Assembly: GCF_002885975.1 (NCBI RefSeq)
Contig: NZ_POSP01000003.1
Span: forward strand, 248,001-312,000
DNA: 64,000 nt
Origin: Paucibacter aquatile
GTDB taxonomy: Bacteria > Pseudomonadota > Gammaproteobacteria > Burkholderiales > Burkholderiaceae_C
Direction of reading: 5' to 3'
Below, piece after piece: positions 25,265-33,835 of this stretch. Every line of letters starts with the position of its first letter. Positions within the stretch are counted from its first letter, which is position 1. The notes below the pieces were generated by a model. That model was not told the origin of the DNA and searched no databases. It saw only the letters and a list, made by a program, of their open reading frames with translations. The translations under genes and the position numbers were made by a program.

Positions 25265-25693
25265 ATGGCTGTGAATTGGGCCACCGCCTGGTGGATTGCC
25301 TGCGGCGCGCTGGTCGCCGTGGAGCTGGCCACCGGCACGTTCTACCTGCTGATGCTGGCCCTGGGCTGCGCCGCCGGCGCCCTGGCCGCCCACCTGGGCT
25401 GGAGCGGCAGCGCGCAGATGATCTCGGCCGCCGCACTCGGTGGTACGGCCGTGATGCTCTGGCACCTCAAGCGCTCGCGCGACCCCAGCCCACCGCCCAT
25501 CAACGCCAACCCCGATGCGCACCTGGACATCGGTCAGGCGGTGGATGTTGCATCCTGGAACGCCCAGGGCCAAGCTCAGGTGCGCTACCGCGGCGCCGAG
25601 TGGCAGGCCCGTTTCAGCGGCAAGGGCGAGCCTCTGCCTGGCCGGCACACCATCCGCGCCATCGAAGGCAGCTGCCTCCTGCTGGACCGCTGA
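25265..25693 (+). CDS. NfeD-family membrane protein
   Basis: A 142-aa protein with two or three N-terminal membrane helices (WWIACGALVAVELATGTFYLLMLALG-like and the AQMISAAALGGTAVM stretch) and a C-terminal OB-fold domain from about residue 80 (LDIGQAVDVASW...VRYRGAEWQARF...CLLLDR). This is the short, truncated NfeD type that works with SPFH proteins in membrane quality control. The ribosome binding site GGGAG precedes the ATG. The stomatin-like gene follows 76 bases later on the same strand, the standard arrangement for this pair. Confidence 0.9.
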   Translation: MAVNWATAWWIACGALVAVELATGTFYLLMLALGCAAGALAAHLGWSGSAQMISAAALGGTAVMLWHLKRSRDPSPPPINANPDAHLDIGQAVDVASWNAQGQAQVRYRGAEWQARFSGKGEPLPGRHTIRAIEGSCLLLDR

Positions 25694-25769
25694 ACGATCC
25701 GCCTGCAGCGGCCGCTGCTGAGCTGTTTTCGTTTCCTTTCACTCTTTTTTCCTTCACATCGAGGCATTC

Positions 25770-26684
25770 ATGGAAATCGCCCTGCTCCTGCTGGTCATCG
25801 CCGCCGTCTTCATCGTCCAGTCGATCAAGGTCGTGCCGCAACAAAACGCCTGGGTCATCGAGCGCCTGGGCAAGTACCACGGCACCCTCACCCCCGGCCT
25901 GAACTTTCTCGTGCCTTTTGTCGACCGCCTGGCCTACAAGCACTCGCTCAAGGAAATCCCGCTCGATGTACCCAGCCAGGTCTGCATCACCAAAGACAAC
26001 ACCCAGCTGACGGTGGACGGCATCCTCTACTTCCAGGTGACCGATGCCATGCGCGCCAGCTATGGCTCCAGCAACTACATCGTCGCCATCACCCAGCTGG
26101 CCCAGACCACGCTGCGCAGCGTGATCGGCCGCATGGAGCTGGACCGCACCTTCGAAGAGCGCGATGTGATCAACAGCTCGGTCGTGCAAGCGCTCGACGA
26201 AGCCGCGCTCAACTGGGGCGTCAAGGTGCTGCGCTACGAGATCAAGGATCTGACCCCGCCGCCGGCCATCCTGCACTCCATGCAGGCGCAGATCACCGCA
26301 GAGCGCGAGAAGCGTGCCCTGATCGCAGCCTCCGAGGGCCGCCGCCAGGAACAGATCAACATCGCCACCGGCGAGCGTGAGGCCGCCATTGCCCGCTCCG
26401 AGGGTGAAAAGCAGGCCGAGATCAACAAGGCCGCCGGCACCGCGGCCGCCATCACGGCCGTGGCCGACGCCACCGCCGACGCCATCGGCAAGATCGCCGC
26501 CGCCATCCAGCAACCGGGCGGCGACCAGGCCGTGCAGCTCAAGGTCGCCGAGAAGGCCGTGGACGCCTACGCCCAGCTGGCCCAGAAGAACAACACCATG
26601 ATCGTGCCGGGCAATATGAGCGAGGTCTCCGGCCTGATCGGCACGGCCATGGCCTTGCTCAAAGGCTCGAACGCAAAAAATTGA
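25770..26684 (+). CDS. stomatin/prohibitin (SPFH) family protein, QmcA-like
   Basis: A 304-aa membrane-anchored scaffold protein. One N-terminal helix (MEIALLLLVIAAVFIVQSI) is followed by the SPFH domain (VVPQQNAWVIERLGKYHGTLTPGLNFLVPFVDR, about residues 20-190) and an Ala/Glu-rich coiled coil with the family pattern ITAEREKRALIAASEGRRQ...NIATGEREAAIARSEGEKQ at about 170-230. The N-terminal helix could anchor it to either side of the inner membrane. The preceding nfeD gene encodes its usual partner. A link to membrane microdomains or FtsH-type proteolysis is known for relatives and inferred here. Confidence 0.93.
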   Translation: MEIALLLLVIAAVFIVQSIKVVPQQNAWVIERLGKYHGTLTPGLNFLVPFVDRLAYKHSLKEIPLDVPSQVCITKDNTQLTVDGILYFQVTDAMRASYGSSNYIVAITQLAQTTLRSVIGRMELDRTFEERDVINSSVVQALDEAALNWGVKVLRYEIKDLTPPPAILHSMQAQITAEREKRALIAASEGRRQEQINIATGEREAAIARSEGEKQAEINKAAGTAAAITAVADATADAIGKIAAAIQQPGGDQAVQLKVAEKAVDAYAQLAQKNNTMIVPGNMSEVSGLIGTAMALLKGSNAKN

Positions 26685-26753
26685 AGGGCAGCCGCCAGAA
26701 AACTCGAGCTTTTCGATTTTGGCTCTGAAAACTGCGCTATGATGGCGGGCTTC

Positions 26754-26843
<90 letters not shown>

Positions 26844-26853
26844 GAAAGTCAGC

Positions 26854-26880
26854 AAAAACGGGCCCAAGCGGCCCGTTTTT
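26854..26880 (+). terminator. intrinsic terminator after tRNA-Ser
   Basis: AAAAACGGGCC-CAAGC-GGCCCGTTTTT, an 11-base perfect stem ending in five T residues, 11 bases past the tRNA CCA end. Confidence 0.93.
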
Positions 26881-26992
26881 CATTTCCGGCCGCCCGATGT
26901 GCAAACTCACTCATCGCTGTAGCCCCCCCCGCTTGAACCTCCGCGACTTGCGAGCCCTCATGTTCGCTGCCGCAAACCTCACGCATCTCCCA

Positions 26993-28150
26993 CTAACGCC
27001 CCGTCGGAACCAGGTCGGGGATGTAGATCGACGCGATGTTGTCGATGAACCTTTCCGGCGAAGCGCCCATCAGGTTGGTCAGCACGAGCACCGTCAGCTC
27101 ATCCCGGGGGTAGATGAACACAGCGGCACGTGCGCCGCCGACCGGCGTCAGCGCAGGATGGGCGTCGCGCCGCGCCGAAGGCCAACCCAAACCGTAGCCA
27201 TTGACGAGGGCATTGAAGCCGCGGATGGTGCCGTCCTTCTGCGCCTGCGGCTTCCAGAGCTGATCCAAGCTGTTGGCGCTGACCAGCTTCGTGCGCTGCA
27301 AGGCGATCACCCACTTGGCCAGGTCCGTCGCCGTTGACTTGACCCCGCCGGCCGCGTCCAGATAGGCCGTCATGGGCTCATGTCGCAGCAAAGGGACCTT
27401 GCTTCGCTCGACGCCGACCGTCTTCATCCCCTGAATTTGCAGCGCCAGGAAGCTGTAGAGCGAAGCCGCATCGGGCTCACCATCGATAGAAAAGTGGGTC
27501 CGCGTTAAACCAGCGGCCATGAACTGCCGTTCCCGAACGAAGTCAGCATACGACCGCTTCGTCAGCGTCTCGATCACCTTGCCGATCACCACATAGTTGG
27601 TCTGCGTGTAGCCAAACCGGGTCCCGGGCGGTGCGTCCAAGGGCCGGCTTTGCACCTTCTGCCAGGCCAGCTCCGGCGCGGCGCCGTCAATCGCTCGGAG
27701 GTTGTCATCGACGATCTCTGGAAGGCCCGACATGTGGGTGAGTGCATGCCGAACGGTCACCGCGCCCCAGGCACTTGGCAGCGACTCGAGGTAGGTCTTC
27801 AAGGGCGCGTCCAGATCCAGCTTTCCGGCTTCGACGAGCTGCATCACCGCCACACCCGCCAGGGCCTTGCTGATCGAATTGATCGGGAAGACGGTCTGCG
27901 GAGTCACCGGGACGGCACCTTCCAGGGTGGCCAGGCCAAAGGCGCCGGTGAAGATGATGTTTTGGTTCTGGACGATGGCCACCTGAGCCCCAGGGATGCC
28001 ACGGGCCGCCATTTCCGCCTGAATCAGACTCGAAACGGCGCGGGCCTTGTCGGCGGCTTCCTCCGTCGGTGATGAACGAGCAGTCGCACCGAAAAACAGC
28101 CCACACAAGACCACGAGCAAGCCAAGTACCGCGGAGTTTCTGGGCATCAT
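26993..28150 (-). CDS. exported beta-lactamase-fold serine hydrolase
   Basis: A 385-aa protein of the class C beta-lactamase / penicillin-binding-protein-like hydrolase family. The signal peptide spans about residues 1-27 (MMPRNSAVLGLLVVLCGLFFGATA). The catalytic SxxK is SISK within FPINSISKALAGVAV; a Tyr-containing second motif lies in RFGYTQTNYVVIG; the third (KTG/HxG) region reads VGGARAAVFIYP, which is unlike true AmpC enzymes. It is therefore more likely an esterase, peptidase or peptidoglycan hydrolase than an antibiotic resistance enzyme. Start at 28150 (or the adjacent ATG at 28147) begins the signal peptide; the open frame continues upstream to 28549 but without family sequence. It stands alone between tRNA-Ser and the iron operon. 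Confidence 0.85.
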   Translation of the reverse strand: MMPRNSAVLGLLVVLCGLFFGATARSSPTEEAADKARAVSSLIQAEMAARGIPGAQVAIVQNQNIIFTGAFGLATLEGAVPVTPQTVFPINSISKALAGVAVMQLVEAGKLDLDAPLKTYLESLPSAWGAVTVRHALTHMSGLPEIVDDNLRAIDGAAPELAWQKVQSRPLDAPPGTRFGYTQTNYVVIGKVIETLTKRSYADFVRERQFMAAGLTRTHFSIDGEPDAASLYSFLALQIQGMKTVGVERSKVPLLRHEPMTAYLDAAGGVKSTATDLAKWVIALQRTKLVSANSLDQLWKPQAQKDGTIRGFNALVNGYGLGWPSARRDAHPALTPVGGARAAVFIYPRDELTVLVLTNLMGASPERFIDNIASIYIPDLVPTGR

Positions 28151-28572
28151 GATCGAGGGGTTCCGTTCTTGTTGAGGTCGGCCGAAGGCGAGGGTTCGCG
28201 ATCCGCTCGGGCAAGCATCTCCCGACATCTTCAGCTCGGCATGCCTCAATCCGACGAGATGCTCAAACAGCCGCCCGAACGGCGCCCAAGCCAACACGGT
28301 CGAATGAAGCCGACCATGGCGCGGTGCTGGCGCGAGGCACATGGTTCCAGCCCAGATGGCCCCCCTACTCGTCACAGCGCCTGTGCCGGGCCGCTGTCGG
28401 CGGCGTCGCAAGGCCTGCGGGCGAAAGCCCACCCCTGTTGCGCGCCTCGCTTGGTACTTCCCGATGAAGTGCACCAGCGAGCCGTTCTGTCGGGGCCTGC
28501 CTGTGCCCATGGCTTGCCAGCGCATGCGAGCACATCGCGTGAGCTTCACGATCCGCCGCCATCACGCCGCCA
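28151..28572. other. 422-base region with no recognisable gene
   Basis: Lies between the iron ABC ATPase stop and the serine hydrolase start, both on the minus strand. The minus frame is open and in phase with the hydrolase, but the translation (for example GLRHAELKMSGDACPSG) is Arg/Gly-rich and resembles no domain I know. No terminator with a T-run was found. It may hold the hydrolase promoter and a decayed coding remnant. Confidence 0.4.
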
Positions 28573-29364
28573 TCACACCGGCGTGCTGCAAGGCACCTGA
28601 GGCAGCTCGCAGTCCACCTGGACTTGAAAATGGCCCTTGGAGCAAGCCTCCACCCTCGCCTGCACCCCGTACACCCTCGCCAAGTTGGCCGGTGTGATGG
28701 CGTCGGCGGGCGCACCTGCGGCCACGGTCTGCCCCTCTTGTAGCAGCACCGCGCCGGTGCAATGGCGCATGGCCACATTGAGATCGTGAAGCACGATCAG
28801 TACGGCCATATCGCGCTCAACTGCCAGAGAAGCGAGCAACTCCATCGTTCGCAGTTGATGGCGAAGGTCCAAGGCGGAGAGCGGCTCATCCAGCAGCAGC
28901 ACGCGCGGCTCGCGCACCAGCGCTTGCGCCAAGCCCACGAGTTGGCGCTGGCCACCCGACAAGGCATCCAAGTGCTGCAAGGCCAGAGTTTCGCAACCGA
29001 GTCTTCGCAGCACAGCCTCGACACGCTCCAGATCGTCGCTGCGGGCCACTCCATCAGCGCGCAGTGCCGTGAGCACCGCCTCCAACACGCGCAAATGCAC
29101 GCCCCGCGGCAGCGCTTGCGGCAAGTAAGCCATCCGCGCCATGCGCTGCGCAAGCCCAAGCCGACGCAGGTCGACACCCTCCAGCTCGATCTGCCCCTGA
29201 TAGCCCAGCAAACCAGCCAGCGCCTTCAACAAGGTGGACTTGCCGCTGCCGTTGGGACCTAGCAATGCGGTCAGGCTGCCTCCACCCAAGCGGGGCAGAC
29301 TGACACCGCGCAACACAGGCCGCCCTCGGTAGCCCGCGCTGAGGTTCCGAACGTCCAGACTCAT
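28573..29364 (-). CDS. iron-siderophore ABC transporter ATP-binding protein (FecE/FhuC type)
   Basis: Cytoplasmic ATPase of 263 aa that drives siderophore import through the FecCD permease. Walker A is LLGPNGSGKSTLLK near residue 36; the signature ALSGGQRQLVGLAQAL and Walker B VLLLDEPLSALD follow, then the H-loop IVLHDLN. The start codon overlaps the permease stop (ATGA), so translation is coupled. The first domain begins MSLDVRNLSAGYRGRPVL. It is the last gene of the Fur-controlled operon that begins with the TonB receptor at 35838. Confidence 0.95.
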   Translation of the reverse strand: MSLDVRNLSAGYRGRPVLRGVSLPRLGGGSLTALLGPNGSGKSTLLKALAGLLGYQGQIELEGVDLRRLGLAQRMARMAYLPQALPRGVHLRVLEAVLTALRADGVARSDDLERVEAVLRRLGCETLALQHLDALSGGQRQLVGLAQALVREPRVLLLDEPLSALDLRHQLRTMELLASLAVERDMAVLIVLHDLNVAMRHCTGAVLLQEGQTVAAGAPADAITPANLARVYGVQARVEACSKGHFQVQVDCELPQVPCSTPV

Positions 29365-30383
29365 GCCACACCTCCACGTCGCAAGACGATGGCCAGAAAG
29401 AAGGGAACGCCCACCAGCGCAGTGACCACCCCCACAGGCAATGAAGCCCCCGGCAGGATCTGTTTGGCAGCAATCGCAGCGGCGGACAGCACCAGCGCCC
29501 CCACCAGGGCGCTGATAGGCAGGTAGAAGCGGTGGTCTTCCCCACACAGACGGCGCGCGATATGAGGCGCCACCAGACCGATGAACCCAATGGTTCCCAC
29601 ACACGACACCGCAGACCCCGCCAGCAGAGCCACACGAAACAGGCTGCCGCGACGCAGCCGCTGCACATCGATGCCCAGACTGGCCGCACGGTCCTCGCCC
29701 AGACGCAGGGCGGTCAGCTTCCAGGCATCGCGCAGTGCCAAGGGCAAGCACAAGAGCAAAACCGCGGTGAGCCCCGCCACCTTGGGCCAATCCGCCCGCG
29801 CCAAGCTGCCCATGATCCAGAACACGATGGCCTGCAGGGTTTCAGGGGATGCCATGTATTGCAACAGCCATAACAGCGCATTGAAGCTGAACACCAGAGC
29901 AATGCCGAACAAGACAACACTGCCAGCGCTCATGCTCAGTCGTATCGCCACCTGATCCAACAACAGGGCGGCCAGCAAGGCGAACGCAAAGGCCGAGGCC
30001 GCCACCGACCAGGCGCTGCCCGCGCCCAGCACCAGAGCCAAGGCCGCGCCGAAGGCAGCGGCTTCCGACAAACCCAGGGTGAACGGGCTGGCCAAGGGGT
30101 TGTCCAACACGGTTTGCATCTCCGCGCCTGCCAGCCCCAGAGCGGCGCCCACGACCACCGCCATCAAGGCTTGCGGCAACCTGATGTCCCACACGATGAC
30201 ATGCTCGGCGTCCAAAACTGCGGCGCCCTGGATCGGCGCCATCAGAAGCTCGAGCAGGCGCGAAGCGCTCAGACCAGACGGGCCTGTCGTCAAGTCCCAG
30301 ACAAAGCTCGCCACAATGGCCAGCACGATCCACATGGCCATGCCTAGACGGCGCCGCAGCAGGATGGCATACGCGCCCCTCAT
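29361..30383 (-). CDS. FecCD-family iron-siderophore permease
   Basis: Inner-membrane permease of 340 aa with about nine or ten helices. Family segments: IRLPQALMAVVVGAALGLAGAEMQTVLDNPLASPFTLGLSEAAAFGA-type first third, FWIMGSLARADWPKV in the middle, and the C-terminal GTIGFIGLVAPHIARRLCGEDHRFYLPISALVGA contact for the ATPase. Only one permease gene is present, so the channel is probably a homodimer, as in BtuC. The ATG at 30383 overlaps the stop of the binding-protein gene (ATGA); longer frames would start inside that gene. Confidence 0.95.
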   Translation of the reverse strand: MRGAYAILLRRRLGMAMWIVLAIVASFVWDLTTGPSGLSASRLLELLMAPIQGAAVLDAEHVIVWDIRLPQALMAVVVGAALGLAGAEMQTVLDNPLASPFTLGLSEAAAFGAALALVLGAGSAWSVAASAFAFALLAALLLDQVAIRLSMSAGSVVLFGIALVFSFNALLWLLQYMASPETLQAIVFWIMGSLARADWPKVAGLTAVLLLCLPLALRDAWKLTALRLGEDRAASLGIDVQRLRRGSLFRVALLAGSAVSCVGTIGFIGLVAPHIARRLCGEDHRFYLPISALVGALVLSAAAIAAKQILPGASLPVGVVTALVGVPFFLAIVLRRGGVA

Positions 30384-31486
30384 GCCGAGATCCAGTACTG
30401 GCCGGTCGGCGCCATGCCCAAGAACTCGCGGTGCATCTGCTGCCAGGTGGCGCGCGCATCGACGGCAGCAAGCCGCTGGGGATGCAGCCATGCAGCCATG
30501 GCCTGCAGCATCACGACATGGTAGGGCGTGTTGTAGAAGTGATGCCAAACGCCATAAATACGCCCCGATCGCACAGCCGGCAGGCTGGCGATCTCGGGGC
30601 GGCGTCGCGCCACTTGCAGCAAGGACTCACGGGCCAAGGCTTCACTGACTTGGGCCCCCATGCGCAAACCCGGGGCGCTGGTCCCGGGATGCTGGTAGCC
30701 CGTAGCGACATACACCTCGGGCTTGCATGCAATCACCGCTTCCAAGCTGGCTTCACCCAACGGCGTGGGGATGATATCTGCTCCGGCGTTGATGCCGCCG
30801 GCCATCTCAATCAGCTCACCCAAGCTGCCCCGACCCGCTGTCAGCACGCCCGCTGAATCACCCGCGCGGGCGTCCAGCAAGACGCGAGGACGAAAGGCAC
30901 TTCCAATGCCCGCCGTGAGCTCGGTAACACGGCGCGTCTGTGCCTCGTAGAAGGCGATGAACTTCTCCGCCCTCGCCTCGCGTCCCAATGCCTGGCCCAG
31001 CAAGCGCAAGCTCGGAATGGTATGGGCCAGAGGATGCTCGCGAAAGTCGATGAAGATCACGGGCACGCCGATCTTCTGCAGCTGATCGACCAAGGGGTTG
31101 CGGCGCCCCGGACCATGGCCACTGATGCTGAAGATGGCCAGATCGGGGCGCAGCGACAACACCTTTTCAGGGCTGACACTGGCTTCGCTGGTTCCACCGA
31201 TCTTGGCGATGCCGTCGATCTGAGGGAATCGCGCGCGGTACTGCTGGTAGGTCTGAGGATCGAAGGTCGACATATCGCCCTGCCAACCGATGACGCGGGC
31301 CAGGGGTGGGTCTTCCAGCAGGGCCAGCGTGTAGAGCTGACGGCCTTCACCCAGCACAATTCGCTCGACCCTTTTGGGCAGCTCAACCTTGCGACCGGCG
31401 ATATCGGTCACAAGCTGCGCGCGGACACATGCCGGCGCCATCAGGGTGGCCAGCAGCAGCTGGCGGCGAGAAAGTTCAATGCTCAT
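30380..31486 (-). CDS. iron-siderophore periplasmic binding protein
   Basis: Solute-binding protein of 368 aa of the FecB/FhuD/BtuF class that hands ferric siderophore to the FecCD permease. The N-terminus MSIELSRRQLLLATLMAPACVRA has a twin arginine and hydrophobic stretch, so export by Tat is likely. The mature part shows the class III binding-protein layout: VERIVLGEGRQLYTLALL, then PDLAIFSISGHG, a long connecting helix, and GSLGELIEMAGGINAGAD. It overlaps the end of the siderophore-interacting protein gene by 11 bases and the permease start by 4, so it is in the middle of a tightly coupled operon. Confidence 0.9.
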   Translation of the reverse strand: MSIELSRRQLLLATLMAPACVRAQLVTDIAGRKVELPKRVERIVLGEGRQLYTLALLEDPPLARVIGWQGDMSTFDPQTYQQYRARFPQIDGIAKIGGTSEASVSPEKVLSLRPDLAIFSISGHGPGRRNPLVDQLQKIGVPVIFIDFREHPLAHTIPSLRLLGQALGREARAEKFIAFYEAQTRRVTELTAGIGSAFRPRVLLDARAGDSAGVLTAGRGSLGELIEMAGGINAGADIIPTPLGEASLEAVIACKPEVYVATGYQHPGTSAPGLRMGAQVSEALARESLLQVARRRPEIASLPAVRSGRIYGVWHHFYNTPYHVVMLQAMAAWLHPQRLAAVDARATWQQMHREFLGMAPTGQYWISA

Positions 31487-32258
31487 GATCATGATCCGAT
31501 GCGCCGCGCTTCCAGTAGCCAGCGGCATACAGCTGTTCACGCGGCCAGCCGCGTTCACTCAAAAGGTGTTGTCGCAAACCCCGCATCTGCGCGGACTCGC
31601 AAGCGATCCAGGCAAAGCCCCCTGGTAAATCAAGCCGGCGAATCTCCGCCAGCAGCGAGCAATCCTCGCGCTGGCTTTCGCGATGCAGCCAGACCAGATC
31701 GAGCCCTTCATGCGCAGGCAGCTGAATGCGATCTTCCGCACGTCCGACCTCGATGCGCACGGTGACCCGTGCTTGCTGAGGCAGCCATTCCAGCCAGCGC
31801 GCAATCGCGGGCAAGGCGGTTTCGTCGCCGAGCAAGAGCCAATGCGCGTGGGCATTGGGGTCCAACACATGCGAGGCACGAGGCCCGGCCACGCCGACCT
31901 GGTCACCCGGCTTTGCAGAAGCAGCCCAGGTGCAGGCGGGGCCGTCACCATGCAGAACAAAGTCCAAGGTCAAGGTCTGCCGCTGCAGGTCGAACGCGCG
32001 CGGCGTGTAGTCGCGCGCGACCGGGCGGACCGCACCGTCGGGAAAGGTCGCCCCCTTGTCGCTGAAGGTCGGCAAGACGGGCAGGGTCTCGCCCGGCGCC
32101 GGGAGCAGCAGCTTCACATGGTCGTCGGGCATGGGGCTGACGAAGCCCTCGAGCTCAGGACCGCCCAAGGTGATGCGCCGCAGACGCGGTGAGAGCGCCT
32201 CAACGGACAACACCTGCAACAGGCGCGCGCGCAGAGGGTGATAGATCAGTTGGCTCAT
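31476..32258 (-). CDS. siderophore-interacting protein (ferric-siderophore reductase, ViuB/YqjH type)
   Basis: A 260-aa cytoplasmic flavoprotein of the SIP family that reduces ferric siderophore to release iron. The N-terminal FAD domain has LSPRLRRITLGGPEL and the FAD-binding RDYTPRAFD, with HGDGPACTWAASAKPGDQV following. The C-terminal NAD(P)H domain has LLLGDETALPAIARWLEWLP and AWIACESAQMRGLRQHLL, ending GYWKRGASDHDHEH. Its ATG overlaps the esterase stop (ATGA). With the exported esterase upstream, it gives two ways to free iron: hydrolysis of the ligand in the periplasm and reduction in the cytoplasm. Confidence 0.93.
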   Translation of the reverse strand: MSQLIYHPLRARLLQVLSVEALSPRLRRITLGGPELEGFVSPMPDDHVKLLLPAPGETLPVLPTFSDKGATFPDGAVRPVARDYTPRAFDLQRQTLTLDFVLHGDGPACTWAASAKPGDQVGVAGPRASHVLDPNAHAHWLLLGDETALPAIARWLEWLPQQARVTVRIEVGRAEDRIQLPAHEGLDLVWLHRESQREDCSLLAEIRRLDLPGGFAWIACESAQMRGLRQHLLSERGWPREQLYAAGYWKRGASDHDHEH

Positions 32259-33835
32259 GGCGCCCCCAACAGTGCGATCAATCCCTCGGCCAGTTCGCTG
32301 CGCCAGTTCACATAGTCGTGCCCACCGGCAAACTCCCGGTAGATCACGCGTTGGCCGCGGGCCATGAGTACGTCGCGCAGATGCCGATTGGTTTCGAGAA
32401 TTCCAGGGCCGTCGGACGGGGCGCTTCGCTCCAGCAAGCCAGGCGACAGGTAGAAGACGACATCGCTGCGCGGGGCGGCGACATACTGGCGGGTCAGCCA
32501 CTCGCCTTCTGCCGCATCGTCGAGCCCGCCAGCCACAAAGCCGGGCGGCCGCGCAGGAGCCCACCAGAACGAGCCCGACAAGCTCAGGACCCGGCCAAAG
32601 CGTTCTGGATGGCGAAGCGCCAACCAGGCCGAGGCCAGCCCGCCGTAGCTGGAACCGGCCACCACAGTGCGGCCGGCCTCGCGGGTGACGGGATAGCGCG
32701 CAGCCAGCCAGGGCAGCAACTCGCCGGCCATCATGTCTGCAAAGCGTGGATTGCAAGGCAGTTCTTCGGAGCGTGACTCGCGGGTCGGATTGCCCACCAG
32801 CACGGCCATCAGCGGAGGAATGCGGCCCGATGCGATCAGGTTGTCCAGGATGGTCGTTGTGGGCACCCGTGTCACATACGCATCCTCATCGAACAGCAGC
32901 AGCAAGGGCAGTGCTTCGGCCGACTTCTGTGCCGGCAGATAGACCGTCAAGCGGCGCTCGTTGCCGAGCTGCTGGCTTTGAAAACGCAGATGCTCCACGC
33001 GCCCGCGAGGCACCTCGGCACGCGGCTCCAACCAAGGCTCTGGCGGTGCTCCAGGCAACTCCAGCAGCGAATGCTCCGCCTGGATGTTGTCAAAGCCTCC
33101 CAGCGCTGGCGTGCCGGCCGCCCAGCGACGCAGATTCAATGGGTCGGCCTGGACGCGCGCCAGAATGGCTCGGCGCTGCGCCTGCCGCCCCGCGCCTTTG
33201 AGCTGTGGCACATCGGGAGCCAGTTGATAGGCCAGCCGCGTTCCCGAAGGCAATCGCACGCTGTAATGCCAGACATCCGTTCCAGGAAGGCGTGCGAAGC
33301 GCTCTTGATCGCCTTGACGCACCGGCCAGAACAGACGAACGCTGCGCGTGCTCGCATCCCCTCGCCACAAGAAGCTGACCTGCCACGATTGCGGATGGTC
33401 GGGGATGGGCTCAATCCACGGAGCGCCCGAGGCCTGGACGGCAGCCCAGAACGCAGGCGTTCCGGCACCCAGCTCATTGGCCAAGGCGCGCAACTTGGGG
33501 CTGGCCAGTGGCGCCTCAGGTGCGGCGACCTCAGGCAGCTGCGCTTCCAGCGGGCGTTGCTCAGTCAGCCAGACTCGTCCTTGCGATTGCGGACTGGCCA
33601 GCCCGGCTCGGTAGCGCCCCGACTGGAGAGCCACAAAGCGGAACTCCGACTCACCGGCCGGCGCCGCCTGGCGACGCAGCAGTTGTCCATCTGGAGACTG
33701 CAACTCCAGCACACCGGCCTCGGGGAGCTGGAGTGCGCCCACGATGTAGTCGCCCTTCACGGCATCAACGGGCAGTTGCTGGGCAGACACCGGCAGCACA
33801 GCGGCGAGCAGCAAAAGAATCAAGCAGGCCTTCAT
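32255..33835 (-). CDS. exported enterochelin-esterase-type siderophore hydrolase
   Basis: A 526-aa alpha/beta hydrolase related to Fes and IroE, which cut the ester backbone of catecholate siderophores. A signal peptide (MKACLILLLLAAVLPVSAQ) shows export; E. coli Fes is cytoplasmic. Domains in order: an extra N-terminal beta domain of about 100 residues, a Fes-type N-terminal domain (WQVSFLWRGDASTRSVRLFW, about 145-255), and the esterase-D-like catalytic domain with the nucleophile in VVAGSSYGGLAS and the histidine in AGGHDYVNW near the end. The start shares a base with the stop of the TonB receptor gene (TGATG), so the two are coupled. The operon probably handles an imported tri-ester siderophore. 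Confidence 0.9.
   Translation of the reverse strand: MKACLILLLLAAVLPVSAQQLPVDAVKGDYIVGALQLPEAGVLELQSPDGQLLRRQAAPAGESEFRFVALQSGRYRAGLASPQSQGRVWLTEQRPLEAQLPEVAAPEAPLASPKLRALANELGAGTPAFWAAVQASGAPWIEPIPDHPQSWQVSFLWRGDASTRSVRLFWPVRQGDQERFARLPGTDVWHYSVRLPSGTRLAYQLAPDVPQLKGAGRQAQRRAILARVQADPLNLRRWAAGTPALGGFDNIQAEHSLLELPGAPPEPWLEPRAEVPRGRVEHLRFQSQQLGNERRLTVYLPAQKSAEALPLLLLFDEDAYVTRVPTTTILDNLIASGRIPPLMAVLVGNPTRESRSEELPCNPRFADMMAGELLPWLAARYPVTREAGRTVVAGSSYGGLASAWLALRHPERFGRVLSLSGSFWWAPARPPGFVAGGLDDAAEGEWLTRQYVAAPRSDVVFYLSPGLLERSAPSDGPGILETNRHLRDVLMARGQRVIYREFAGGHDYVNWRSELAEGLIALLGAP

Noticed and set aside
26993..28150. Antibiotic-resistance beta-lactamase
   Set aside because: The fold and SxxK are right, but the third motif is not KTG, so a general serine hydrolase is the safer call.
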